From: Doryteuthis pealeii
Taxonomy: Eukaryota; Mollusca; Cephalopoda; Myopsida; Loliginidae
NCBI GenBank assembly: GCA_023376005.1
Contig: CM042181.1
Location: 22,309,511-22,373,510 of the forward strand
Reading direction: 5' to 3'
DNA length: 64,000 nt
Of the stretch, positions 1 through 10,075 are shown piece by piece. The first letter of the stretch is position 1; each line of letters starts with the position of its first letter. The notes beneath the pieces were generated by a model that made no database searches, was not told the DNA's origin, and saw nothing but the letters and a program-made list of their open reading frames with translations. The position numbers and the translations under genes were made by a program.

Positions 1-135
1 TGACTGGGTACAAGTGTTAAGCTGTGTTAATTATTCTATGTTACTGTTGCCCTTGACCAGGAATTGACCTGTAGCCTAGAGATAACTGTCCATTAAAACG
101 CCTATATCCACTATGCCACGTGTTCAATTGGACGA
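1..135 (-). repeat. SINE-F head fragment
   Basis: Read on the minus strand this is the tRNA-like head of SINE-F, with a box A like TGGCATAGTGG and a box B like GGTTCAATCC, the latter damaged in this copy. It is the same insertion as the right part of 14640-14960, carried in the duplicated segment. Confidence 0.6.
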
Positions 136-497
136 TTCAGAACAATTTTGGCAACCTATAATCATAGAATTACTACTATTCACGGTCTTGAAGAAGGATG
201 TCACTATCCTGAAAATTTTCCACTCAGTCTAAAATAAAGACTAAAAATAACCGAGTTTTCTGATATTTATTCCCAGATGAAAATATATTATGGAACTACA
301 TTATCAGAATATACCTTTAATGCTTCAACACAATGCCCAAACCTGGTATATGTGCTTTCAAAAAAACGAATACAGATACAAAAAATATATCTCAAATATA
401 TATATATATATATAATATATATATATATATATTACGGTAGGTCCAATTTCCTTCCTTTTTTTAAATATCGATATTTTATGAGAGACAAAAGTTGTGT

Positions 498-814
498 ATT
501 GGTCTATTAAGTACTGATACAAAAATTAGATCTTCACTTGTACAATTGTTGAGGAAATCGCCTCAAAGATCGTAGAGAAAAATGCACTGAAAAATCCTCG
601 GTTTTGCAATTTAAATTTGATAAACTAAAATGTCAACATTCCCTAATTCAAATACTGAAATTGTTAGATTTTCCGAAACAATTTTTGGCCACACATTGCA
701 AAAAACCGAGGATTTTTCAGTGCAATTTTGGTTATGATTTTGATGCCATTTCCTCAAAAATTGGTACAAGCACAAGATCTGATTTTTGGTAAAAAGTATC
801 TTCGATAGACCAAT
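498..814. repeat. Foldback element, copy in duplicate 1
   Basis: The ends are inverted (ATTGGTCTAT at the left, ATAGACCAAT at the right). Inside, about 110 bp arms fold back, including the pair around AATCCTCGGTTTTGCAA at ~595 and its complement at ~705. There is no coding potential. It is consistent with a MITE-like or hairpin element and recurs at 15326-15642. Confidence 0.7.
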
Positions 815-875
815 AGAAAACTTTCGATAACAACATGAAATAATATCTCAAAAAGTGCAAAATATCACCTACCCT

Positions 876-911
<36 letters not shown>

Positions 912-912
912 A
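876..912. repeat. (TA)n microsatellite
   Basis: A pure TA run with one phase slip, corresponding to 15703-15730 in the duplicate. A second TA run lies at ~397-431, and its counterpart is 15225-15260. Array lengths differ between the two copies. Confidence 0.9.
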
Positions 913-1019
913 ATATACCAAAAGTCCAGAGAAAAATCTTCTTACGACACTAGAGTTTTATTTAAAAAACCTGTCGTAGTTGAAAGCTCAATGTGTGCTC
1001 TTAATGTTAGAGTGCACAG

Positions 1020-1165
1020 AGCAAATATATAGTAAAGAAAAATAAACAAAAGACTTTCAGGGAGCTTAGATTATTTCAGGGAGAGTTAGACACTTTGTCT
1101 AAGCCCCCTGAAATAGACTATACGCAAAATCTCTAAGTCTTTTGTTATTTCTTTACTATTATATA
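1020..1165. repeat. Short inverted repeat (family L)
   Basis: AACAAAAGACTTTCAGGGAG near the left is mirrored by CTTTTGTTATTT at the right, with an inner hairpin TTAGACACTTTGTCTAAG. The same unit is at 15850-15980, and a partial copy at 48340-48430 again abuts a TA array. Confidence 0.55.
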
Positions 1166-1261
1166 TATATTATATGCTTGTTTTACTAGATTATTTTCCT
1201 TAAAACTTATGTATGATCTTTTACCTTGACTCATATTGCGTCTTTTAGGGGTTTTTTTTTT

Positions 1262-1365
1262 TGACAAGAATACCTGAAGAAGGCCGAAGGGACAGTCGGC
1301 CGAACACATTGTGCAGATAACAATAAAGATGAGGACAATAGTCCAAATAACTCAAAAGAGTTAAA
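1262..1365 (+). repeat. SINE-F 3' tail fragment
   Basis: It contains the tail landmarks CCTGAAGAAGGCC, CCGAA and AACAATAAAGATGAGGACAA in order. It is 5'-truncated and has no tRNA head. The counterpart in the second duplicate is 16085-16190. Confidence 0.6.
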
Positions 1366-1484
1366 ATGATTGTGAACTTTTTGCATCGTCGATAATTGGA
1401 TTATAATAGTTTAAGTAATCTTCGTTATAAAAACATTTAACATGCATAAAATCAACCATCCAATCAGTTTTAATTACATCTCAC

Positions 1485-1775
1485 TCAACGCTCTGTTGGC
1501 TGGTCAGAAGATACAACAACTGCACCTTTGAAGAGGGGTAGTCCCCCCCCCCCACCAAGGTGCCACCTGGTAGTTGTGGGTGGCAACCTGTTATGCTTCA
1601 GGATGGAATCCTGATGGCTGAGCAGTACATCACATGCAACACTTTGGCCTTCTCATAGTGAAGTTCCAATTCGGAGCTATGAGGAGTGTGGAGTACTCCT
1701 TCATTGCCATTCACTCCCAGGTCCACTTTGCCAGAGTTGGTAGTCCTGTTAGGGTCTGATCTATGGGTGAAATAT
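1485..1775 (+). repeat. Rep-A retroposon copy, divergent, truncated
   Basis: Sense strand inferred from the (AAAC)n tail of better copies. It begins near the family head (GGCTGGTCAG, then CCTTTGAAGAGGGGTA) and runs to the sequence preceding the tail, which is missing. It is a divergent subfamily, duplicated at 16300-16600. Confidence 0.65.
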
Positions 1776-1796
1776 AAAAGAAAAGGATACTATTCT

Positions 1797-2041
1797 CTGA
1801 ATCTTTGAGACGAGGCTTGATAATTGCATTATTCAGACTGTTTGCTGAATCTTTATTGTTATTAACACAACTCTTCAGCCAATGTGCCCAACTGTCCTTC
1901 TTCAGGAATCTTTGTCACTTAGGGTCGAGGAGGGGTTCCAGAGTTGAGAAGGTTTCTGAGTCGACAAAAATACCGGAAGAAAGACCGGAGGTCACATAGA
2001 CAAAAATATATTGTGTAGATAACATAAAGATGAGGACAAGA
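1797..2041. repeat. Foldback pair of SINE-F tails
   Basis: A minus-strand tail (GAGACGAGGCTTGATAAT...TCTTCAGG) is followed by a plus-strand tail (ACCGGAAGAAAGACCGG...AAAGATGAGGACAAG), giving an inverted repeat. The same structure is at 16620-16868 and a cleaner one at 42280-42620. Confidence 0.6.
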
Positions 2042-2146
2042 TTTTTGTTGCGGAAGATTATTCTCCCTCCAGCTATGGGTAAATAGTAGGTGTGTTTCTG
2101 TCGAACTCAGCTGTCTCTCAAGTTATTTGGTTTGGCTTTGGTTGGT

Positions 2147-2498
2147 TTGTTTTGTTTTACGCATATCAACTCAGTGGGTCATTTTAATGCCGATAAAGTT
2201 TGAAATAAATTCATTCTTAATGGATTCTCAATGTTTTATAAACACATTTTCTATCTTAACCCATGATGGACCCTAACAGGTACTACCACTCTCGGGTCAG
2301 AGTGGACCAGGGAGCAATTGTGATAAAGGGGTGCTCCACATTCCCCAAACCTCCAGAACTGGAACCTCACCATCAGATAGAGTTTAACATCATTCCCAGT
2401 CATGAAAACCCTCAGTCACCACCTTCTAGCACCCAAATGATAAAAGGGGTTGGAGCTTGCCATAAGAGCAATAGGGTTGGACAATCATAATAGTGCTA
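2147..2498 (-). repeat. Rep-A copy cut by the N junction
   Basis: It starts with the reverse complement of the (AAACC/AAAAC)n tail and continues through the conserved GGTACTACCACTC and CATCAGATAGAGTTTAACAT blocks. It ends abruptly at the N, where the equivalent copy at 16962-17580 carries on for another 250 bp. Confidence 0.8.
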
Positions 2499-2499
2499 N
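2499..2499. other. Single ambiguous base at a homology break
   Basis: This is the only N in the window. The duplicate homology with 14823-17331 stops on its left and unrelated sequence begins on its right. It probably marks a contig join or a patched gap. Confidence 0.9.
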
Positions 2500-2589
2500 C
2501 TCAACTAGTAGAAAGGCTTTTCACATGGTATAAAGGCAAACAACTAGAGTAGTGGACCATTGTTAGTGAGTCGTTTTTATAATTTTTTA

Positions 2590-2770
2590 TTATATAATAA
2601 AATTCATTGGTGTACAATGCTCAGATGCACCAAACTCATCAAAGTCTCATGTCTAGTACACAGAATAATGTATTAGTGTCAGAACATGAATCATGTACAT
2701 TAATAATATATGTGTGTGCTATGGGGGTATCAGGTATAGTGTTGGCGGATTTACAGGAAGCATGGAGGCT
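2590..2770 (-). repeat. Dispersed element with a single 110 bp satellite monomer
   Basis: On the minus strand: AAGCCTCCATGCTTCC, a short flank (GATACCCCCATAGC), one monomer of the 110 bp satellite (GACACTAATACATTATTCTG ... GATGAGTTTGGTG), then AATGAATTTTATTA. Both flanks match the sequence on either side of the 22-copy array at 24931-27345, so this is an unexpanded version of the same element. Confidence 0.75.
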
Positions 2771-2887
2771 TTGAAAGATGCAGTGATCCGCAGCCTAGAA
2801 CAGATGCATGCCGTTTATTCCATGCCTCTCACTGAGTACCCCATATTTCTGGCCTTGTGCCCAACTAAGCTAAGATATTGTTGGTTG

Positions 2888-3440
2888 GTTGGATTTTATG
2901 CATGTCAACCCTTTTGGGTTATTTTATGCTGAAAATGTTTTATTCATTCTTGATAGGTATTCAAATATTTTTTTAAACACATTTTTTCAAACTTATTTCT
3001 TTTTAATTAACCCATGACGGACACCTAACAGTACTACCACTCTGGGTCAGAGTGGACCTGGAGTAATGGTGATGAAGCAATACTTTACACACCCCAGAGC
3101 TGAAAAATTGGAACTTCACCATTTGATGCAGTTTATTGTCTTACCAGGACAATAAGACCCTCAGCACCGCCTTCTAGCACCCATATGATAAAAAGGGTTG
3201 GGGCTTGCATAATGGCAAAGGGGTTGGACAATCATATAGTGCTAGGCTTAACGGTGACCAGCGATTGATCGGAGGGGCCTATCCGACTACCAGTCTAACC
3301 TAAGTATGAGCCACATGGAGTTGCATGTTGCATAATATAGACTGCTGAGCTACAAGGATTCCATACTTAAAGCATCACTTTGCCCCCCCACCACCACGCC
3401 CAACAGATAACCCATTGGGGGGGGGATTTATCTCTCTGCC
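2888..3440 (-). repeat. Rep-A copy, older and nearly full length
   Basis: It contains the Rep-A order of blocks: CATGTCAACCC, GGGTTATTTTATGC, ACCCATGACGG, CTACCACTCTGGGTCAGAG, CTAGCACCCATATGATAA and the head with CCCATTGGGGG. It is more diverged than 16962-17580. This subfamily reads TTTATGC where others have TTTAATGC. Confidence 0.65.
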
Positions 3441-3489
3441 AATGTGAAACTCATAAAACAGCGTTAATGTGTTTTAAACAAGATTTGCC

Positions 3490-4058
3490 ATTCTCTTCAT
3501 TAAATGGCAAAAGCCCTGATAATGAGTTATAGACCAGTTCACCTTGTAGCAATATCTCATCTACTGAAGTTGATGTGAACATAAAAATAGGACAAAGCCC
3601 CTGAAATAGTAACAGTTCACCTTGTAGCAATATCTCATCTACTGAAAGTGATGTGACATAAAAAATAGACAAAGCCCTGAAATCAGTAGATCAGTTCACT
3701 TGGTAGCAATATCTCATCTACTGAAAGTGATGTGAACATAAAAATAGGCAAGCCCCTGAAATGAGTAGATCAGTTCACTTGGTAGCAATATCTCATCTGC
3801 TGAAAGTCATGTTGAACATAAAAATAGGCAAAGCCCCTGAAATGAGTAGATCAGTTCATCTGGTAGCAATATCTCATCTGCTGAAAGTGATGTGAGCATA
3901 AAAAATAGGCAAAGCCCCTGAAAATAGTAATACAGTTCACTTGGTAGCAATATCTCATCTACTGAAAGTGAGTGAGCATAAAAATAGCAAAGCCCTGAAA
4001 TCAGTAAACCAGTTCACCTTGGTAGCAATATCTCATCTACTGAAAGTGTATGTGAACA
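3490..4058. repeat. ~79 bp tandem array, about 7 copies
   Basis: Each unit contains TAGCAATATCTCATCTACTG, GATGTGAACATAAAAATAGG and AAAGCCCCTGAAATGAGTA. Units start near 3537, 3607, 3694, 3773, 3854, 3933 and 4012. They differ mainly by one-base deletions, so some of the variation may be sequencing error. Open frames here come from repeat phase. Confidence 0.9.
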
Positions 4059-4985
4059 TACAAAACATGGGCCACTATTGATAGGTTATGACTAAATGGA
4101 ATCTGATCTCTGAATAAAATTGGAATTCTTTCAAATTGTACCCATGTCAGTATTACTGTATGGCTGCACCAGGGCTCAACATTAATGCCTCCATCGCCCG
4201 GGGACGATAAATTACATCCGGGATGATCAATACGTCATCCGGGATAGTTTGCCGGGGACAGTAAACATTTTTCCTAAAGTTTAGTACTACATTCCAATAA
4301 TGGCCGTCCAGTGATTGCCCAAATGCTGACCTCAAAATGAGGCTACGGCACCCAGGTCTATTCTCAAACCATGTAATGAATAATGGTGAAGGGAGATAGT
4401 TTAAAAGGACTGAATTTATTACTACTAACCCTTCCTTTCTCTTCCTTCCAAATCCTTAAACACCGTGCGAGGACAAAATTCTTTCATTTACGATTCACAA
4501 CCCAGTAGATATTTTAATTTCAGGACGGTTCAAACCCCATTCGGAGGGTTGATAATTTTTTCAGGGGTCATGAAAAAAGTTAGTGTCAGGCCTGGGCTGC
4601 ACATCTAGATTCTAAGAAAAAACGTTTTTTAGAAAAAAAAGCTAAATGTGAACAACACAAGGATGCTAAGTGATGTCTTAAAAAAAATTCCGGAAGCAAC
4701 ATCCTACAAAACAAGAGTTGTACAGCCACTTACCTCCCATCTCATAAATTTATCCAAATAAGATGAACAAGACAATGCTAGGCACTGTTGGGGAAAGTAA
4801 GAACAAACCTATAGTGACATTGTTTCCAATGGGCCTCTACACATGGACAAACCGGTGTTGGCTGACCAGTAAAAACTTACATCATTAACTCTGTGCGGAC
4901 ACTGGATGCCATTTAGAGAACTTACGAAGACTGATGGCAATAAGGACGAATGGTGAGAGAGATTAAAGGGAGGGGCTTCTACATA
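4059..4985. other. No recognisable gene
   Basis: Mixed-composition sequence without a family I recognise. A 60-codon minus-strand frame (4153-4335) has no known motif. The GGGGACGATAAAT and GGGGACAGTAAAC blocks repeat loosely. Nothing supports a function. Confidence 0.4.
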
Positions 4986-5007
4986 TGGAAAAACCAGTTG
5001 AAAAATA

Positions 5008-5327
5008 TTGAAATGATTTTTTACTATAAAAATGCATTGGAAATGATTTTTTACTATAAAAATGCATTGGACAATGATTTTTTACTATAAAAAATGCATT
5101 GGACAATGATTTTTACTATAAAAATTGCATTGGACAATGATTTTTTACTATAAAAATGCATTGGACAATGATTTTTTACTATAAAAATGCATTGGACAAT
5201 GATTTTTTACTATAAAAAATTCATTGGAAATGATTTTTACTATAAAAATGCATTGGAAATGATCTTTACTATAAAAATGCATTGAAATGATTTTTACTAT
5301 AAAAATGCATTGAAACATGACTTTTAC

Positions 5328-5330
<3 letters not shown>
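5008..5330. repeat. ~31 bp tandem array, about 11 copies
   Basis: The unit is close to AATGATTTTTTACTATAAAA plus ATGCATTGGAC. Units lose GGAC toward the right end, so the period drops to about 27. The array is followed immediately by a ~27 bp A run. Confidence 0.92.
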
Positions 5331-5363
<33 letters not shown>

Positions 5364-5375
5364 ATAAAAATTTAT

Positions 5376-5575
5376 TTGAATAATTTGGATGTTTCGGACT
5401 GTTGCCCTCATCTTTACCTGTACAGTATCTTCGGCCTTGTTCAGGTGTTCCCTGTTTACCTAAAACTAAAATCATCATTAGACGATAACCCAGAGGACAG
5501 GCATGGTTTCGGGGGTTTAATATTGTGTTATATGAGGACAACAGTCTGAAACATCAATATTATTCACATCAAGCC
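5376..5575. repeat. Foldback element (family G)
   Basis: TTTGGATGTTTCGGACTGTT followed by GCCCTCAT at the left is mirrored by ATGAGGACAACAGTCTGAAA at the right. A related end occurs at 8628-8665. The GAGGACAAYAGTC core is shared with the SINE-F tail, so the families may be related. Confidence 0.55.
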
Positions 5576-5599
5576 TGATCACATAAAAATAAGATAAAT

Positions 5600-5812
5600 A
5601 AATTTCACCTTCTTTATTGAATGAGCCTTGTATTTATATCAAGAAAAAGGCACATTGTAACTAGTGCTTTTACTATATTCTTGGTGAAATTCACCTTTAT
5701 TTATTGAATGACTCTTGAATATACAAGAAAAAAAAAAAGGGCAACTGTAAATAGCATTTCCTACTACTAACTCATTTGATAAAATTCACCTTATTTATTG
5801 AATGACCCTTAT
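5600..5812. repeat. ~85 bp tandem duplication, 2.5 copies
   Basis: AAATTCACCTT and TTTATTGAATGACYCTTG recur at ~5606, ~5690 and ~5777, with AAGAAAAAGG between the first two. Confidence 0.75.
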
Positions 5813-5887
5813 GTGTGTGGGGGTGTATGTGTGTATAGTTAAAAGAAAGGAAATGAATCCGACCGGTATTAGTATTATAAAAAATAT

Positions 5888-6078
5888 ATGAAAACACCAC
5901 AAAATGCTGTTAAAGTGAAAACATTTTATAACTTCGCTGATATTGAATCAATATTTCGATTTATGAAAATCGTCAATAAACAAGCTCTGATGACGATTTT
6001 CATAAAATCGAAATATTGTTCAATATCAGCGCAAGTTATAAAATGTTTTCACTTTAACAGCATTTTGGGTGTTTTTCA
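5888..6078. repeat. Palindromic element (86 bp arms) carrying a hammerhead
   Basis: The left arm (5888-5973) and right arm (5992-6078) are near-perfect reverse complements separated by an 18-base spacer. A TA array follows at ~6085. The plus-strand hammerhead at 5984-6030 begins in the spacer and uses the right arm. Confidence 0.85.
5984..6030 (+). ncRNA. Hammerhead ribozyme-like motif (type I)
   Basis: Visible parts in order: stem I 5' strand GCT (5984-5986); core CTGATGA (5987-5993); one unpaired C; stem II GATTTT/AAAATC around a 3-base loop; core GAAA (6010-6013); stem III TATTG/CAATA around TT, closed by the A-U pair of the core; cleavage triplet ATC ending at 6027; stem I 3' strand AGC (6028-6030). 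All conserved core positions are present. Known hammerheads of this topology occur in Penelope-like elements and retrozymes. Self-cleavage is inferred. Confidence 0.7.
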
Positions 6079-6121
6079 TATCTTATTATATATATATATA
6101 TTATGAAATGGGTACAAGAGA

Positions 6122-6160
6122 TAACCAACTCGAGTTTCACCATAAGGATCTTCAGGGTTA
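6122..6160 (-). ncRNA. Hammerhead-like motif, position-7 variant
   Basis: Minus strand: stem I TAACC (complement of 6056-6060 family position, here 6156-6160) with GGTTA (complement of 6122-6126), core CTGAAGA (complement of 6149-6155), stem II CC/GG, GAAA (complement of 6135-6138), palindromic stem III CTCGAG and triplet GTT. Core position 7 is A rather than U, which hammerheads tolerate. Stem II is weak, with a U-U at its base. A TA array lies just upstream. Confidence 0.5.
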
Positions 6161-6164
6161 AATT

Positions 6165-6595
6165 CACTGAATTAATCGAGACCACCGATTAATAGCAGTC
6201 GATCTCACGTGTGTGGTCATTGTATTAAAGTGTTCCTTGTGAAAGAAGAACTGACTTGATTCAAAGGGTTCAAACCGAAGTTGATTTTTTGCAGGATTCA
6301 AAATGTAAATAATAAATTAGGATGCGGTTTGTGTTAATGTATTACTAGGATGCCGTGTCTAACAACTGTAGGAGTTATAATTTTTAAAAGCGGTTTCATT
6401 AAGAAAAAAAAAGAAAAAAATGGTCAGTTATTTATAATGTTGTTTTGATTAAGTTATTATGGAGTGGGCGTTGTTACCACGTTGGTGTGTATTGTGCTCA
6501 CGGTAATACGTTATTTTTCAATTTTAATTTTTAATTGTGTTATGTATTATTATTTATTTAAATAGAAAAATGTATTTCTATAAAAAACATTGTAT
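6165..6595. other. No gene seen
   Basis: AT-rich sequence with short A runs. Nothing matches the repeat families listed here, and no reading frame of interest is visible. Confidence 0.4.
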
Positions 6596-6597
6596 TA

Positions 6598-7292
6598 TCC
6601 ATTAAAATTGTTTATTTTCAAAACTTTATCGGCATTAAATGACCCAACTGAGGTTGATATGCCGTAAACAAACAAAACCAACCGACGCCCGGTCGGCTGG
6701 GCGCGTGAAATGCACGCGACTGCACTCTGGCAGAGGGGTAGACCTCCCCCAAATGGGGCCACTCGTTCGTTGGCCAGGGGTGGCTGACCTCGTGCATGCC
6801 TTAGAGATAGAGCCCAAGGTGGGATGAGCAGTTTATGAATGCAATCCTCCACTTTGGCCCTATCTTTGCTAGACGGTAGGTCCGAGAGAGCCCCCCGATC
6901 AATCAGCTGGTCACGTCAACGCCCTAGTACCTATATGATTTTCCCAACCCATTGCCCTTATAGCAAGCACCAACCCTTTTTATGCTATGGGGTGCTAGAA
7001 GCTGGTGGCTGGAGTCTACATGTCTGGAATGACGTAAACTATCTGAGTGCAGCGTTCCAGTTTTGGAGGTTCTGGGGAATGTGGAGCACCCCCTATCATC
7101 ACCATGCTCTCCATAGTCCACTCGCAACCCGGAGTGGTAGTACCCTGTTAGGGGTCCATCTATGGGTTATAAGTAGACAAAATGTATATATAAAAAAATT
7201 GTATTATCCATTAAGAATTTGATTTTATTTTCAAAACTTATCAGCATTAAATGACCCACTGAGGTTGAATTATGCCGTAAACAAAGCAAAGT
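6598..7292 (+). repeat. Rep-A: truncated copy followed by a full-length copy
   Basis: A 5'-truncated copy (6598-6690) ends in an AAAC-rich tail and is followed directly by a near full-length copy starting at CCGACGCCCGGTCGGCTGGG and ending at ATGCCGTAAACAAAGCAAA. The head-to-tail order gives the sense strand. Overlapping frames in this copy on both strands are not genes. Confidence 0.8.
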
Positions 7293-7499
7293 CTCAAGCA
7301 GCATTGTTGAATTTGATGATATTTTAATTGTAAATATATTATGTCACAGAAAAAAAGGGCAGCTTGTGATTAATATGTTTGCCATTTAGGTTTCATTCAT
7401 TTAGATTTTTGTAAGGGGGAGAATAATCTTTTAATATCTCTACGGCTTATTTATTTGTTGTTATTTATACTTTAGCAGAACTATAATATATTTACCGAA

Positions 7500-7690
7500 C
7501 GACCTCCAACAACAAGCATGGATGCGACAGCTAACGACGGTTAATTTTCTTAAGCGGAGTTTTAACAGGTTTGAATCAGAATGTTTCTTTCTCCTAGACC
7601 GGTTGCATAACCAAGGTTAAAGAGCCCAGTCTGCCCTACTATTTCACATGCTGGTGGGAGAGTGGATTCATACCTTTCCCAAGAGTATTA
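7500..7690 (-). repeat. SINE-B body fragment
   Basis: It carries the SINE-B blocks in reverse: GATGCGACA, CTTAAGCGGAGTTTTAACAG, TAAAGAGCCCAGTCTGCCCT and ATTCATACCTTTCCCAAGAG. The tRNA-like head is missing. Confidence 0.75.
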
Positions 7691-7774
7691 GCAGAATATA
7701 TGCTCTCCGCAGGGTGCAAGTATGTAAAAGAGAGAACTGAAATTAAAAAAAACTGAAATTTTAATTTGGTCTGC

Positions 7775-8600
7775 AGAGATGCTGATAGGTAAACGTTCCT
7801 GTGTCTTCGATGCAGTTAAAATCATATTGAACTTAGGAGTTAGATGGCTTTTTTTGGGACCATAAATTTTTCCCAGGGACTCGTTCAAAGCAAATAAGTG
7901 CATCCCAGGACACACTAAATCAAAAAGCTATCAGCATGCACTGTAAGAGAGAGAGAGAGAGAGATGCTGATAGGTATGCATCCTGTGTCCCCGATGCAGA
8001 AAAATCTTAAAGGATGCAGTAAAATCTTATCCACGCATCCCAGTGTTTTCTTCTTTTTCTTCCCTTCATTCATTTCAGGCTAACTGTAAATAACATATCA
8101 ATAGTTTCTTCAAAAATGAATTTACACAAGATAGTTACAAGGTAGGAGTTAGATGGCTTTGGTTGTGACCCAAAAATTTCCTGGGGACTCATTCAAAGCC
8201 AAATAAGTGTGTTCCCAGGATGCACTAAATTCAAACAGCTATCATAATTACTGGGTACTGCAATCCAATAGTAAGGAAAATGAAATTTCTAAAGTGTTCT
8301 GTCAGCTTGGTGTGTAGAATATACTAGACAATGCCGTACCTGTGTACCCGACTCATAAAAATCTTAAAAGACACAGTTACAATGCATATCATCCTCCAGT
8401 GCTTTTCTTTTTTCTTTCCTCAACCATCTCAAGCTAACTGTAAATTACATTTCAATAGTTTCTTAGAAATGAATCTATACAGGGTAGGTTACAAGGTAGG
8501 AGTTAGACGGCTTAGTTGGGACTCATAATTTTTTTTCGGGAACTCATTCAAAGCAAATATGTGCATCCAGAACACACTAAATCAAAAATTATCGCCAATA
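7775..8600 (+). repeat. MITE-K, three adjacent copies
   Basis: Copies at ~7775-7945, ~7962-8250 and ~8320-8597, all in one orientation. Each starts near GATGCTGATAGGTA (worn in the third), passes AGGTAGGAGTTAGA and GGACTCATTCAAAGC, and ends near AAAAAGCTATCAGCAT, an inverted match to the start. The first copy lacks the central AAGCTAACTGTAAAT segment. No transposase is present. Confidence 0.75.
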
Positions 8601-8627
8601 CTGGTCCGTATTTTCGTTTATAAGCTT

Positions 8628-8690
8628 GATATGAATAATTTTGATGTTTCAGACTGTTGTCCTCATCTTTATTGTGGTATTATATTAAAC
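8628..8690. repeat. Family G end fragment
   Basis: TGATGTTTCAGACTGTTGTC followed by CTCATCTTTATTG matches the left end of 5376-5575. No partner arm is seen before the next Rep-A. Confidence 0.5.
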
Positions 8691-8744
8691 ACCATATTAA
8701 AGTTTAACTGGGCGCAAATATTGTCAATAGGAAGCACTGTACAG

Positions 8745-9360
8745 TTGCATCTTATTCTTGGTTTGTTTTGTTTTACGGCATATCAACCTCAGTGGGGTCA
8801 TTTAATGCCGATAAAGTGTTTGAATAAAGTTATTTCTTAATGGATAACACATTCTTGTTTATAAACTCATGTTTTTCTATTTAACCCATAGATGGGACCC
8901 TAACAAGTACTACCACTCCGGGTCAGAGTGACCAAGGAACAATGGGTGATGAAGGGGTGCTCACATTCCCCAAACCTCCAAAACTGGAACCCTCACCATC
9001 AGATAGAGTTTAACGTCATTCCCAGGACATATAGACCCTCAGCACTGCCTTCTAGCACCCATATGATAAAAGGGTTGGGGCTTGCTATAGAGCCAATAGA
9101 GATTAGGGGAAATTACGTATAGGTGCTAGGACTGATGCTGACCAGCGATGATCAGAGGGGGCCCTCTCCGACGCCCATCTAGCCTAAGTAAGGCTCTAAG
9201 TTGAATGTTGCAGGTCATGGACTGCTCATCCACCAAGATTCCGTCTTTAAGTATCAGGGGTCACCACCCACGGCCAACAGGTGGCCGCATTGTGGGAGTC
9301 TTACCCCTCTGCAGAGGTGCAGTCAGTGCATTCTAACACCCCACCGACAGGGCGGTTGTC
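8745..9360 (-). repeat. Rep-A, full length
   Basis: It runs from the reversed tail (GGTTTGTTTTGTTTTACGGC) to the head (ACCGACAGGGCGG). It has all the landmark blocks: CTACCACTCCGGGTCAGAG, ATCAGATAGAGTTTAACGTC, CTTCTAGCACCCATATGATA and CTCTGCAGAGGTGCAGTC. Confidence 0.85.
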
Positions 9361-9800
9361 AACGGAGTTAGCAGTAGGAAACACTGTTTAAAGTTGAAAC
9401 CATTTTTTAAGGAATCAAGAGTGATGTGTCCTTTCATATCTTAGAAAAAAAGAGTTTTTCTCAAGGAGTTAGCCGTAGTAATCACTGTTTACAGACACTG
9501 CGTCTTCGGGACCAGAAGAGAGTGTTGTGATGGTCAACAAAAAAATGTGGCTAATGACAGCGAGGACTGATCTTGTATGAAATATCGACCCTCATGTCTC
9601 TGGATAAGCGCCACTGGAACCGTGACTGGCTGGAGATTACCTATTCGCTTGCATCAGATCGCTAAACATTGTTAGCCTTCGTGGAGGGGACTCAACAAAT
9701 TCTCATCAAGGAGATAGAGTTAACTACACTATGGTATACCATAGAGTTGTTAAACACTATCACACTTGATTGAGACAGTAGTAGTAGTAGTAAAAAGTAG
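9361..9800. other. Unclassified sequence
   Basis: Two loose repeats of GGAGTTAGCMGTAGKAAWCACTG (9366 and 9466) suggest an old duplication. A short TAG trinucleotide run (GTAGTAGTAGTAG) precedes the SINE-C at 9800. There is no gene signal. Confidence 0.4.
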
Positions 9801-10040
9801 TAAGTAAAGTCATCCGCAGTGGCATAAAGCAGTATCAGCCAGACAGTGAGGGAGTCTATCCCTTGTTTCACTAGCGCTAGAATCAAGGAGATTGTTTTTG
9901 CATCTGAGGTGGAGCGCCCACCTGCCATCAGCTCCTCGCTTTACTGCACAGATCCCTGTGCTACTAATACGTTGAGTTTGGCGAGGGCGGGTATCGAACT
10001 CAGAAACTTCGTTGTTACAAGCGCGGACTCTGTAGTTAAA
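9800..10040 (-). repeat. SINE-C, diverged copy
   Basis: It contains CAGTATCAGCCAGACAGTGA, GGGAGTCTATCCC, GGTGGAGCGCCCACCTGCCA and a degenerate box B region (GTATCGAACTC read in reverse). The far tRNA head is too worn to define its A box. Confidence 0.7.
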
Positions 10041-10075
10041 AAATGTTATATTATTTATTATTATTATTATATATC

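Larger units (their letters stand above)
1..2498. repeat. Large duplicated segment, copy 1 (matches 14823-17331)
   Basis: This stretch aligns from its first base to 14823-17331 in the same orientation and order: SINE-F head, foldback at 498, TA arrays, SINE-F tail, and Rep-A copies at 1485 and 2147. The differences are mostly single-base losses or gains, many in homopolymers, which looks more like uncorrected sequencing error than old divergence. Homology ends exactly at the N at 2499. The left limit is unknown because the window starts inside the duplication. Confidence 0.9.

Noticed and set aside
4153..4335. 60-codon minus-strand frame with some complexity
   Set aside because: No recognised motif, no splice context and no second copy. 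Insufficient to call a gene.
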